Shown piece by piece: positions 1 to 6,393 of a stretch of DNA of 6,587 nt. The first letter of the stretch is position 1; every line of letters begins with the position of its first letter. Location of the stretch: the NCBI GenBank assembly GCA_002342985.1, contig DDRC01000100.1:16828-23414 (forward strand). Reading direction: 5' to 3'. Under the pieces are notes generated by a model. It did not search any database. It saw only the letters and a list, made by a program, of their open reading frames with translations, and was not told the DNA's origin. The position numbers were made by a program, and so were the translations under genes. The DNA comes from Flavobacteriales bacterium UBA2426 (GTDB lineage: Bacteria > Bacteroidota > Bacteroidia > Flavobacteriales_F > PHOS-HE28).

Positions 1-2
1 TC

Positions 3-1631
3 TTCAACGGCGAGATCTACAACCACGCGCCCATCCGGGCTGAGCTGATCCGCCTGGGGCATGTCTTCCGCACCGACCATTCCGATACCGAGACCCTGCT
101 CAACGCGTGCGTGCAGTGGGGACGCGGATGCCTCGATCGGCTCAACGGGATGTTCGCCTTCGTGTTCGTTGACCAGGTCGCCGGGCGCATCCTCGCCGCG
201 CGCGACCGCATGGGCATCAAGCCGTTCTACTACCGGTGGGCGGACGGCGTGCTCAGCTTCGCCAGTGAGCCCAAGGCATTCCTGCAGCGCGGCGAGGTGA
301 ACCGCAGCGCGCTGCTGGATTACTTCAACTTCCTCCAGATCGAGGGCGCCTCCACCTTCGATGCGTCGATCAGGAAGCTGCCCGCCGCCCACTGCTTCGA
401 GCTGGTGCGTGGCGCGGAGCCCGTGCCCGAGCGCTGGTGGCACCCCCTGCAGGCCGCCGCGCACGGGCGGGACCTGGCCGATGCGGATGCGTGCATGGGC
501 CTGCTGCAGGAAGCCGTGGAGCTGCAGATGGTGGCCGATGTGGAGGTGGGGACCTACCTCTCGGGCGGGCTCGACTCATCAGTGGTGGCGGCGCTGGCCG
601 CGCGCGGGCGGCGGATCAGCACCTTCAGCATCGGATTCACGGACGACGTGCCCGGCTATGCCAGCGAGCTGCGGCATGCGGAGCTGGTGGCGCGCCACCT
701 GGACAGCCGGCATCATCCCATCACCATAACGCCACAGGAGTACCTCGCCGCGCAGCAGCGCGTGTTCCGCATCCTGGACGAGCCCATCGCCAACGAGGCG
801 TGCGGTCCCCTGCTGCTGCTGTCGGAGAAGGCGCGCGCCGAGGGCGTCACCGTGTGCCTGAGCGGCGAGGGGTCTGATGAGATCTTCATCGGCTACCGGC
901 ACTGGCACGATGCGCACCGCGTGCAGCGGATGCTGGGCGCGCTGCCGCGTGCCGGGGTGAAGGCGTTCCTCGCGCTGGGCGCACCCGGGCTCGCCGCCCG
1001 CAAGCCGGATTGGGTGGCCTGGATGAAGCGCCACGCCGAAGGCCGCCGCATCATCTGGGGCGGGAACGATGCGCTGCTGCGCGAGGATCCCGATGCGCTC
1101 TTCAGCCCGGCTTTCCTGGCCGATGCGCGGGACCCCTACGCGGCAGTGGCCGCCCACTGCGATGCTCCTGCCTGCGGCAGCGCCGATCTCCTGCAGCGGC
1201 TCAGCGCCTTCGACCTTCAGTTCAGGCTGCCCGAGAACCTGCTGGCCCGCGTGGACCGCATGTCCATGGCCGCCTCCGTCGAGGCCCGCGTGCCCTACCT
1301 CGACCACCGGCTGGTGGAGCAGGCCATGCGCCTTCCGCTGCGGCTGCTCGTGGGGAAGGCAGGGGAGAAGCTCGCCCTCAAGCGGTTCGCCCGCGGCCTG
1401 CTGCCCGATGCCATCATCGACCGGCCGAAGGTCGGATTCACGATCCCCCTCCACGAGGTGCTCAATGCGCGCGAGGCCCTCGCACAGCGCCACCTCATCC
1501 TCGCCATGGACGATGCGTTGCGGCTCTATTCACCCGGCTTCCGCAAGGAACTCGCCGCGGGGCGCGTCACCGGCATGCGCCTTTGGCCGCACTACGCGCT
1601 GGCCAGCTGGTGGTCCATCCACCGGGCGTGA
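3..1631 (+). CDS. asnB: Asparagine synthase (glutamine-hydrolysing), AsnB family, 5' end missing
   Basis: This enzyme family uses ATP and ammonia released from glutamine to convert aspartate to asparagine in the cytoplasm; relatives in surface-polysaccharide clusters amidate other carboxylates. The visible part is 542 residues. It opens inside the class II glutaminase domain with FNGEIYN (fragment residues 1-7), followed by RDRMGIKPFYY (67-77) and ASEPKAFL. The synthetase domain has the ATP-pyrophosphatase loop SGGLDSS (187-193), SGEGSDE (287-293), a conserved block with VDRMSMA and EARVPYLDHR (409-436), and RPKVGFTIPL (474-483). In the family FNGEIYN lies about 70-75 residues from the catalytic N-terminal Cys, so the full protein should be about 610-620 residues and the start lies upstream of the window. 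A GTG at 111 is open but cannot be the start because conserved glutaminase sequence precedes it. The SGEGSDEIFIGY motif, in place of the more usual GEGADELFGGY, resembles polysaccharide-cluster homologues, so true asparagine synthesis is likely but not certain. It ends 45 bases before surE. Confidence 0.93.
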   Translation, partial: FNGEIYNHAPIRAELIRLGHVFRTDHSDTETLLNACVQWGRGCLDRLNGMFAFVFVDQVAGRILAARDRMGIKPFYYRWADGVLSFASEPKAFLQRGEVNRSALLDYFNFLQIEGASTFDASIRKLPAAHCFELVRGAEPVPERWWHPLQAAAHGRDLADADACMGLLQEAVELQMVADVEVGTYLSGGLDSSVVAALAARGRRISTFSIGFTDDVPGYASELRHAELVARHLDSRHHPITITPQEYLAAQQRVFRILDEPIANEACGPLLLLSEKARAEGVTVCLSGEGSDEIFIGYRHWHDAHRVQRMLGALPRAGVKAFLALGAPGLAARKPDWVAWMKRHAEGRRIIWGGNDALLREDPDALFSPAFLADARDPYAAVAAHCDAPACGSADLLQRLSAFDLQFRLPENLLARVDRMSMAASVEARVPYLDHRLVEQAMRLPLRLLVGKAGEKLALKRFARGLLPDAIIDRPKVGFTIPLHEVLNAREALAQRHLILAMDDALRLYSPGFRKELAAGRVTGMRLWPHYALASWWSIHRA

Positions 1632-1661
1632 GCGCGGCCGGTACCGGGCCGTGCTGCATCC

Positions 1662-1669
1662 TAGCTTTG
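1662..1669 (+). promoter_or_regulatory. Bacteroidota-type -7 promoter element (TAGCTTTG) for surE operon
   Basis: TAGCTTTG matches the Bacteroidota sigma-factor -7 consensus TAnnTTTG and stands out as AT-rich in a very GC-rich gap. It ends 7 bases before the surE ATG. Transcription from such elements usually starts about 5-7 bases downstream, so the mRNA would have almost no leader. No TTG -33 element is visible at the expected distance. The same 11 bases, TAGCTTTGCCG, recur before the SpoIID gene at 3904 with the same distance to the ATG. Confidence 0.68.
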
Positions 1670-1676
1670 CCGGCCC

Positions 1677-2456
1677 ATGGACCAGCGCCCCCTCATCCTC
1701 GTCACCAACGACGACGGCATCTTCGCCCCCGGCATCCGCACCCTGGTGGAGGAGGTGATGCCCTTCGGCCGGGTGCTGGTGGTGGCACCGGACAAGCCGC
1801 AGAGCGCCATGGGCCATGCCATCACCATCCACAGCTTCCTCCGGCTCCACCGCACCGACCTCCTCGATGGCGTGGAGGCCTGGAGCTGCTCGGGAACCCC
1901 GGTGGATTGCGTGAAGCTCGCCATCTACAAGCTGCTCGGCGGCAGCAAGCCCGATCTCCTGGTGAGCGGCATCAACCACGGCGCCAACATCAGCATCAAT
2001 GTGCTCTACAGCGGCACCATGAGCGCCGCTGTGGAGGGGGCCATGGAGGGCATCCCCAGCATCGGCTTCAGCCTGATGGACCATGCCATAGAGGCGGATT
2101 TCAGCCAGGCCAGGCCCGTGGTGCGCAACGTGGTGGGCAACGTCCTCCGTCACGGCATCCCCATGGGAACCTGCCTGAATGTGAACGTGCCGAAGAGCAC
2201 CGGCGAACCGCTCAAGGGAATGCGGGTGTGCCGGCAGGCCAAGGCCAACTGGGAGGATGAGTTCGAGACGCGCCTCGATCCCGGCCGCAAGGAGTACTAC
2301 TGGCTCAAAGGCGAGTTCCGCAGCGAGGACCAGGGACATGATACGGATGTGTACGCCGTGGAGAACGGCTACGTGAGCATCGTGCCCACGCAGTACGACA
2401 TGACCGCCCACCACGCCATCGCGCAGCTGAACACCTGGGACCATGCGGTGGGATAG
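1677..2456 (+). CDS. surE: 5'/3'-nucleotidase SurE (survival protein E)
   Basis: SurE is a cytoplasmic metal-dependent phosphatase that removes phosphate from nucleoside 5'- or 3'-monophosphates; some homologues also cleave short polyphosphate. The 259-residue product begins with the family signature NDDG (residues 11-14). By alignment to E. coli SurE D8, D9, S39 and N92, the metal ligands should be D12, D13, S43 (in APDKPQSAMGH) and N100 (in SGINHGAN). SGTPVDCVKLA (72-82) and YSGTMSAAVEG complete the active-site region. The INHGANISINVLYSGTM version is the style I associate with Bacteroidota, unlike the GDDVIYSGTV of Proteobacteria. The length is normal for the family (about 250-260). ATG 1677 is the first start that places NDDG close to the N terminus, and it sits 7 bases after a promoter element; no Shine-Dalgarno sequence is present. 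The 3' end overlaps the next gene by 14 bases, indicating a shared transcript with the membrane protein and lpxB. Confidence 0.96.
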   Translation: MDQRPLILVTNDDGIFAPGIRTLVEEVMPFGRVLVVAPDKPQSAMGHAITIHSFLRLHRTDLLDGVEAWSCSGTPVDCVKLAIYKLLGGSKPDLLVSGINHGANISINVLYSGTMSAAVEGAMEGIPSIGFSLMDHAIEADFSQARPVVRNVVGNVLRHGIPMGTCLNVNVPKSTGEPLKGMRVCRQAKANWEDEFETRLDPGRKEYYWLKGEFRSEDQGHDTDVYAVENGYVSIVPTQYDMTAHHAIAQLNTWDHAVG

Positions 2457-2760
2457 TCCGCTGCTCGGCTTCGTGCTGGGCATGCTGGCGCCGGTGCTCG
2501 GCTTCGTCGCCTATGGCACCATCTACGTCACCGCCATCCGCCCGCACCACGATTTCCAGTGGTTCGTGCAGGAACTCTTCCTGGGCACGCCCGTCTTCCG
2601 GCCCCGCGTGGTCAGCCTCAGCCTCATCGCCGACGCCTTCCTCTTCTTCCTCCTAGACCGAATGGGCATGCAGCGGGCCATGCGCGGCGTCATCCTGGCC
2701 ATGCTCGTCTACGGGGCCTATATCGTCATCGCGCTCGGAAGCAGCCTCCTGGAGCCATGA
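2443..2760 (+). CDS. Small three-helix membrane protein of unknown function between surE and lpxB
   Basis: I do not recognise a named family for this 105-residue protein. It is strongly hydrophobic, with three likely membrane helices at about residues 7-32, 56-71 and 82-103. Between helices 1 and 2 is a polar/aromatic loop, IRPHHDFQWFVQELFLGTP, and between helices 2 and 3 a short basic segment, DRMGMQRAMR, which by the positive-inside rule is probably cytoplasmic. There is no signal peptide cleavage site, Cys pair or catalytic motif. The gene starts inside the end of surE (14-base overlap) and its TGA overlaps the lpxB ATG (ATGA), so translation is probably coupled on both sides. This arrangement supports a real gene and a role tied to SurE or, more plausibly, to membrane-bound lipid A synthesis by LpxB; that role is inferred from position only. 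Reality of the gene is well supported; its function is not. Confidence 0.85.
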   Translation: MRWDSPLLGFVLGMLAPVLGFVAYGTIYVTAIRPHHDFQWFVQELFLGTPVFRPRVVSLSLIADAFLFFLLDRMGMQRAMRGVILAMLVYGAYIVIALGSSLLEP

Positions 2761-3884
2761 GCGCGCGGCGGATCTACATCATCGCGGGCGAGGCCAGCGG
2801 CGACCTGCACGGCGGCAACCTGGTCCGTGCGCTGCACGCGCAGGCGGGTCCCGGGGGGCTCGTGGTGCGCGCATGGGGCGGCGACCGCATGGCCGCTGCC
2901 GGTGCCGAGGTAGTGAAGCACTACCGCGACCTCGCCTTCATGGGCTTCACGCAGGTAGTGATGAACCTGCGCACGATCCTGCGCAACATCGATGCGTGCA
3001 AGCGCGACATCGCCGACTTCCGGCCCGAGGCGCTGGTGCTCATCGACTACCCGGGCTTCAACCTGCGCATCGCCGAATGGGCGCACGCAAAGGGCATCCC
3101 CGTGCACTATTACATCAGCCCGCAGGTGTGGGCGTGGAAGAAGGGACGGGTGCATGCCATCAAGCGCGTGGTGGACCGCATGTACTGCATCCTGCCCTTC
3201 GAGAAGGCGTGGTACGCCGGCTATGGCATGGAGGTCGACTTCGTGGGGCACCCGCTCCTCGACGCCATCGAGCAGGAGGGGAGGAGCCCGCTCACGCCGC
3301 TGCCAGGCGACGATGGCCGGCCCATGGTGGCCCTGCTGCCCGGCAGCAGGCGGCAGGAGGTCAGTCGCGTGCTGCCCTTGATGGCGGCCGTTTCCACGCG
3401 CTTCCCAGGCCACCGCTTCGTGCTCGCCGCAGCCCCCTCCATGCCGGATGATGCCTTCCGGCAGCACCTGGCCGGAACCGGCATCGCAGTGGTCAAGGGC
3501 CGCACCTACGATGTGCTCCGGCAGGCCCGCGCCGCACTCGTCACCAGTGGCACCGCCACCTTGGAGACGGCCCTCTTCGGCGTGCCCGAGGTGGTCTGCT
3601 ACAGCGGCGGTGCCCTCAATGTCTGGATCGCCAAGCGGCTCGTGGACATCCGGTTCATCAGCCTGGTCAACCTCATCATGGACCGAGAGGTCGTCCGCGA
3701 ACTCATCCAATCCGACCTCACCGCGGACGCGCTGGAGCGTGAGCTCCGCATGCTCCTCGACGAAGGGCCGGGCCGGGAGCGCATGCTGGCGGATTACGCC
3801 CAGCTGGCCGCACGGCTCGGCGGGCCGGGCGCCTCCGCCAAGGTGGCTTCGGCCGTGTGGAAAAGTCTGCCTCCCCGCGTCTGA
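2757..3884 (+). CDS. lpxB: Lipid-A-disaccharide synthase LpxB (GT19)
   Basis: LpxB joins UDP-2,3-diacylglucosamine to lipid X, forming the tetra-acylated disaccharide 1-phosphate core of lipid A and releasing UDP. It is a peripheral inner-membrane glycosyltransferase of the Raetz pathway, which indicates a Gram-negative envelope. The 375-residue product (E. coli LpxB has 382) carries the family motifs in order: AGEASGD (10-16), GGDRM (41-45), DYPGFN (97-102), where D97 corresponds to the catalytically important D98 of E. coli, YYISPQVWAWKKGRV (118-132), FVGHPLLD (162-169), LLPGSRRQEV (193-202), VTSGTATLETAL (262-273) and FISLVNLI (300-307). The start at 2757 overlaps the preceding TGA as ATGA and puts AGEASGD at the usual distance from the N terminus; the open frame extends 66 codons further upstream but only through the membrane-protein gene. 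The stop is followed 19 bases later by the next promoter element, so lpxB probably ends the surE operon. Confidence 0.97.
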   Translation: MSARRIYIIAGEASGDLHGGNLVRALHAQAGPGGLVVRAWGGDRMAAAGAEVVKHYRDLAFMGFTQVVMNLRTILRNIDACKRDIADFRPEALVLIDYPGFNLRIAEWAHAKGIPVHYYISPQVWAWKKGRVHAIKRVVDRMYCILPFEKAWYAGYGMEVDFVGHPLLDAIEQEGRSPLTPLPGDDGRPMVALLPGSRRQEVSRVLPLMAAVSTRFPGHRFVLAAAPSMPDDAFRQHLAGTGIAVVKGRTYDVLRQARAALVTSGTATLETALFGVPEVVCYSGGALNVWIAKRLVDIRFISLVNLIMDREVVRELIQSDLTADALERELRMLLDEGPGRERMLADYAQLAARLGGPGASAKVASAVWKSLPPRV

Positions 3885-3886
3885 CG

Positions 3887-3903
3887 CCGGGAGCGCACCC
3901 CGG
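3887..3903 (+). other. Small GC-rich inverted repeat after lpxB
   Basis: CCGGG (3887-3891) and CCCGG (3899-3903) form a perfect 5-bp stem with a 7-base loop, 2 bases after the lpxB stop and directly touching the -7 element at 3904. It could weakly slow or end lpxB transcription, but it has no T tract of its own and is short enough to arise by chance in such GC-rich DNA. Confidence 0.3.
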
Positions 3904-3911
3904 TAGCTTTG
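3904..3911 (+). promoter_or_regulatory. Bacteroidota-type -7 promoter element (TAGCTTTG) for the SpoIID-rlmI pair
   Basis: This exact match to TAnnTTTG lies in the 34-base gap between lpxB and the SpoIID gene and ends 7 bases before the ATG at 3919. The sequence TAGCTTTGCCG and the distance to the start are the same as before surE. No -33 TTG is evident. Transcription is expected to begin within a few bases of the start codon. Confidence 0.68.
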
Positions 3912-3918
3912 CCGACCG

Positions 3919-5148
3919 ATGATGAGGATGGCGAGGCGTTTCCTGTGGCTCCCTTTCGCGATGACGGCGGTCCGCGGCTTCGCTCAGGTGCCCGCTGCGG
4001 AGCGTGAGGTACGGATCGGGTTGCACCGGGAACGGACCGTTAGCCAGGCCCTGGTGATGAGCCATCGCGGCGCCTGCCAGGTGTTCGCGGACGGAGTGCG
4101 CATGGGCGAGCTCCCGGCCACGGACGGACTGCGGATCGAGCCGGCGGGCAAGGCGCTCAGCGCGCGCTCACTGGCCATGTCGTTCACGGCCAAGCGCATC
4201 GAGGTGGTGCCCGTGCTGGCCACCGGGGGATTCCGATTGAAGGCCACCGACCGCAAGGGCAGCGAGCGCGACTACCCGGGCAGGCTGGAGGTGGTGCCCG
4301 CCAATGGGGCCCTCATGCTGGTGAACCGCGTGCCGCTGGAGCCCTATACCGCCGGAGTGGTCAGCGCGGAGGCGGGCAAGGAGCACCACCAGGAGTACTA
4401 CAAGCTGCAGGCGGTGAGCTGCCGCACCTATGCCCTCACCAACCAGCGCAAGCACCTGCCGGAGGGCTTCGAGCTCTGCGATGGGGTGCATTGCCAGGTG
4501 TACCACGGCCGCAATCGCAACGACAGCATCGGCATGGCCGTTGATGCCACGAAAGGGCTGGTGCTGGTGGATTCCGACATCAAGCTCATCCACGCCACCT
4601 TCCACAGCAACTGCGGCGGCGAGACCATGAACGCGGAGGACCTCTGGAGCAAGCAGGAGCCCTACCTGCGCGCCACCCGCGACACCTTCTGCCTGGCCGC
4701 CCCCCATGCCACCTGGGAGCGTTCGCTCAGCCGGCGCGAGTGGCTCGGCTACCTCGATCGCCGATTCGGCTTCAATCCGGCGGATTCCGGCCAAGTGCAC
4801 GCCGTCCTCCAGTACGAGCCGCAATGCCGCGACCTCTATCTGGGCAATACCTGGCCCCTGCTGCCCTTGAAGCATGTGCGTGAGGACCTGAAGCTCAAGA
4901 GCACCTACTTCTCCGTCCGTGCCGATGGCGATCGGGTGCTGCTGCGCGGCCGGGGATTCGGGCATGCGGTGGGCCTCTGCCAGGAGGGCGCCATGGCCAT
5001 GGCCAAGGCCGGCCGCACCTACACCGACATCCTGCACCACTACTATTCCAATGTGCACCTCGTGGACCTCTCCACGCTCGACTTCTTCCGCGATGAGGGG
5101 GATACGCTCCGGCCGCCGGGCCGGGGGGCTGGTCCGCAGGCGCGCTGA
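3919..5148 (+). CDS. Secreted SpoIID/LytB-domain protein, candidate peptidoglycan lytic enzyme
   Basis: SpoIID-domain proteins include the sporulation lytic transglycosylase that cleaves peptidoglycan glycan strands; in non-sporulating Bacteroidota their exact job is not settled. The 409-residue product has a likely signal peptide (RR near residue 6, a hydrophobic stretch 8-22, and possible cleavage after GFA at 22), so it should act outside the inner membrane. The domain spans roughly residues 130-390: VPLEPYTAGVVSAEAG (138-153), where E151 aligns with the proposed catalytic Glu of SpoIID; KLQAVSCRTYAL (162-173); HATFHSNCGGET (225-236); and FGHAVGLCQEGA (347-358) before a YY-containing end. 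CDGVHC (187-192) resembles the Cys/His metal site of clostridial SpoIID, but this is inference. Residues 24-130 are a less conserved N-terminal region. ATG occurs at 3919, 3922 and 3928; I chose the first, but all keep the signal peptide. The last dozen residues are a Pro/Gly/Arg-rich tail outside the domain. The next gene starts 5 bases later. Confidence 0.88.
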   Translation: MMRMARRFLWLPFAMTAVRGFAQVPAAEREVRIGLHRERTVSQALVMSHRGACQVFADGVRMGELPATDGLRIEPAGKALSARSLAMSFTAKRIEVVPVLATGGFRLKATDRKGSERDYPGRLEVVPANGALMLVNRVPLEPYTAGVVSAEAGKEHHQEYYKLQAVSCRTYALTNQRKHLPEGFELCDGVHCQVYHGRNRNDSIGMAVDATKGLVLVDSDIKLIHATFHSNCGGETMNAEDLWSKQEPYLRATRDTFCLAAPHATWERSLSRREWLGYLDRRFGFNPADSGQVHAVLQYEPQCRDLYLGNTWPLLPLKHVREDLKLKSTYFSVRADGDRVLLRGRGFGHAVGLCQEGAMAMAKAGRTYTDILHHYYSNVHLVDLSTLDFFRDEGDTLRPPGRGAGPQAR

Positions 5149-5153
5149 TCACC

Positions 5154-6356
5154 ATGGCACAGGCACGCATCCGCATCGACGACAAGGGCGACCGCGTCCG
5201 CAACGGCCACCCTTGGGTGTTCGCCACGCAGGTGGCGGGGCAGGAGGGCGCCTGTTCCCCCGGCGATGTCGTGCAGGTGACGGACATCAAGGGCAGGCCG
5301 CTCGGCCAAGGCTACATCAACCCGGCGAGCATGATCCGCGTACGCATGCTCACGCGCCTTCCAGAGGCCCGGGTGAACCGGGAGTTCATCCGCGACCGCA
5401 TCCGCAGGGCGTGGGAGTTCCGCCAGCGCCTCGGATTCACCGGGAGCTGCCGGGTGGTCTTCGGGGAGGCGGATTTCCTGCCCGGCCTCGTGGCGGACCT
5501 CTTCCAGGATGCGCGCACCGGCCAGCGGGTGCTGAGCGTGCAGATCCTGACGCTGGGGATGGAGCGCTGGCGCGAGGTGGTGCTGGAGGCGCTGCAGGAG
5601 CAGGTGCGCCCGGATGGCATCTTCCTGCGCAACGATGTGGCCGTCCGCGAGAAGGAGGGGCTGGCACTGGAGAAGGGCCCGCTGGGCAAGGCCTTCAGCA
5701 CCGACCTGACGATCGCCGAGGGCGATGGCCCGCAGTCCGTGCTCATGCACGTCGATGTGGCGGGCGGGCAGAAGACCGGGCACTTCCTCGACCAGGTGGG
5801 CAATCACCTCGCCGTGCAGCGCATCGCCGCAGGAAGGGAGGTGCTCGACTGCTTCACGCATACCGGGGGCTTCGCCCTGCACGCTGCGAAGGCCGGCGCG
5901 CGCAGCGTGCTCGGGCTGGACATCAGCGCCGATGCCGTGGCGCTCGCCACCCGCAATGCCGCCCTCAATGGCTTGGGGAACTGTGCTTTCCAGGAGGTGA
6001 ACGTCTTCGATTACCTGACCGAGGCGAGCCGAAGCGGACGGCAATGGGACATCATCGTGCTCGATCCCCCGGCCTTCGCCAAGAGCAAGGGCGCGCTGGA
6101 GAATGCCTACCGCGGCTACAAGGAGATCAACCTCAGGGCCCTCAAGAGCATCCCGCAGGGGGGCTTCCTCGTCACCTGCAGCTGCTCGCAGCACATGACG
6201 CCCGAGCTCTTCCGGCGCATGGTGGCCGAGGCCGCCCACGATGCGGGCCGGCGGCTGCGCGAAGTGCATGATGGCGGGCAGCCGGCCGACCACCCCGTGC
6301 TCTGGGGCGTGCCGGAAACGCGCTACCTGAAGTGCCTGGTGCTGGAGGTGCGCTGA
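5154..6356 (+). CDS. rlmI: RlmI-type PUA-domain 23S rRNA (cytosine-C5) methyltransferase
   Basis: E. coli RlmI uses S-adenosylmethionine to make m5C1962 in 23S rRNA; this 400-residue protein is close to its length (396) and collinear with it. The N-terminal PUA RNA-binding domain has GHPWVF (18-23), a GD-V-V-D-G pattern and NPASMIRVR (56-64). GEADFLPGL (104-112) and NDVAVREKEG precede QKTGHFLDQ (206-214). The Rossmann methyltransferase core shows DCFTHTGGF (232-240, SAM loop), LGLDIS, DPPAFAKSK (304-312) and TCSCS (341-345), where C344 is the likely nucleophile by family analogy. The C terminus HPVLWGVPETRYLK (380-393) matches the RlmI ending HPV..YPE..YLK. The start ATG 5154 is 5 bases after the SpoIID stop, with no promoter element and no Shine-Dalgarno sequence in between, so the two genes probably share a transcript. 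The family (COG1092) contains proteins whose target is untested, so the exact rRNA position is inferred. Confidence 0.92.
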   Translation: MAQARIRIDDKGDRVRNGHPWVFATQVAGQEGACSPGDVVQVTDIKGRPLGQGYINPASMIRVRMLTRLPEARVNREFIRDRIRRAWEFRQRLGFTGSCRVVFGEADFLPGLVADLFQDARTGQRVLSVQILTLGMERWREVVLEALQEQVRPDGIFLRNDVAVREKEGLALEKGPLGKAFSTDLTIAEGDGPQSVLMHVDVAGGQKTGHFLDQVGNHLAVQRIAAGREVLDCFTHTGGFALHAAKAGARSVLGLDISADAVALATRNAALNGLGNCAFQEVNVFDYLTEASRSGRQWDIIVLDPPAFAKSKGALENAYRGYKEINLRALKSIPQGGFLVTCSCSQHMTPELFRRMVAEAAHDAGRRLREVHDGGQPADHPVLWGVPETRYLKCLVLEVR

Positions 6357-6368
6357 GCGGATCGCCAG

Positions 6369-6393
6369 GGCTGCTACCTTTTCGCTGGCAGCC
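6369..6393 (+). repeat. Perfect 6-bp inverted repeat flanking the comEC -7 element
   Basis: GGCTGC (6369-6374) and GCAGCC (6388-6393) are perfect reverse complements separated by 13 bases. The spacer contains the -7-like TACCTTTT, and the right arm ends exactly at the ATG of the ComEC-like gene. It could be an operator, or an RNA hairpin on read-through transcripts coming from rlmI that would fold just before the start codon. It is short enough to be chance. Confidence 0.35.
6375..6382 (+). promoter_or_regulatory. Probable Bacteroidota-type -7 promoter element (TACCTTTT) before comEC
   Basis: TACCTTTT differs from the TAnnTTTG consensus only at the last base. It lies in the 37-base gap after the rlmI-like gene and ends 11 bases before the ATG at 6394. 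It is weaker evidence than the two exact matches at 1662 and 3904, but its placement, directly before a gene start in GC-rich DNA, is the same. Confidence 0.5.

Noticed and set aside
111..113. GTG as the start of the asparagine synthase gene
   Set aside because: The same frame is open back to base 3 and encodes the conserved glutaminase motif FNGEIYN, so the true start is outside the window.
1638..1647. Perfect 10-base palindrome CCGGTACCGG between asnB and surE as an operator
   Set aside because: It is a single copy, short, made mostly of G and C in a GC-rich gap, and not repeated at the other promoters.
1010..2260. A 416-codon + strand frame across the end of asnB and the start of surE
   Set aside because: It is out of frame with both conserved genes and its translation is low-complexity Pro/Arg/Ala/His-rich sequence.
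579..3710. Long minus-strand open frames of about 300-330 codons at 579-1493, 1530-2483 and 2718-3710
   Set aside because: Each is antisense to a well-supported gene (asnB, surE, lpxB), has biased His/Ala/Gly/Arg-rich composition and no recognisable domain, so they are frame shadows.
3887..3911. Intrinsic terminator for lpxB
   Set aside because: The stem is only 5 bp and is followed by TAGCTTTG rather than a T run; the sequence is better explained as a promoter element, so I list the repeat only at low confidence.
4919..6271. A 450-codon + strand frame overlapping the SpoIID and rlmI-like genes
   Set aside because: It is out of frame with both genes, which carry full motif sets, and its product is Arg/Gly/Ala-rich without motifs.
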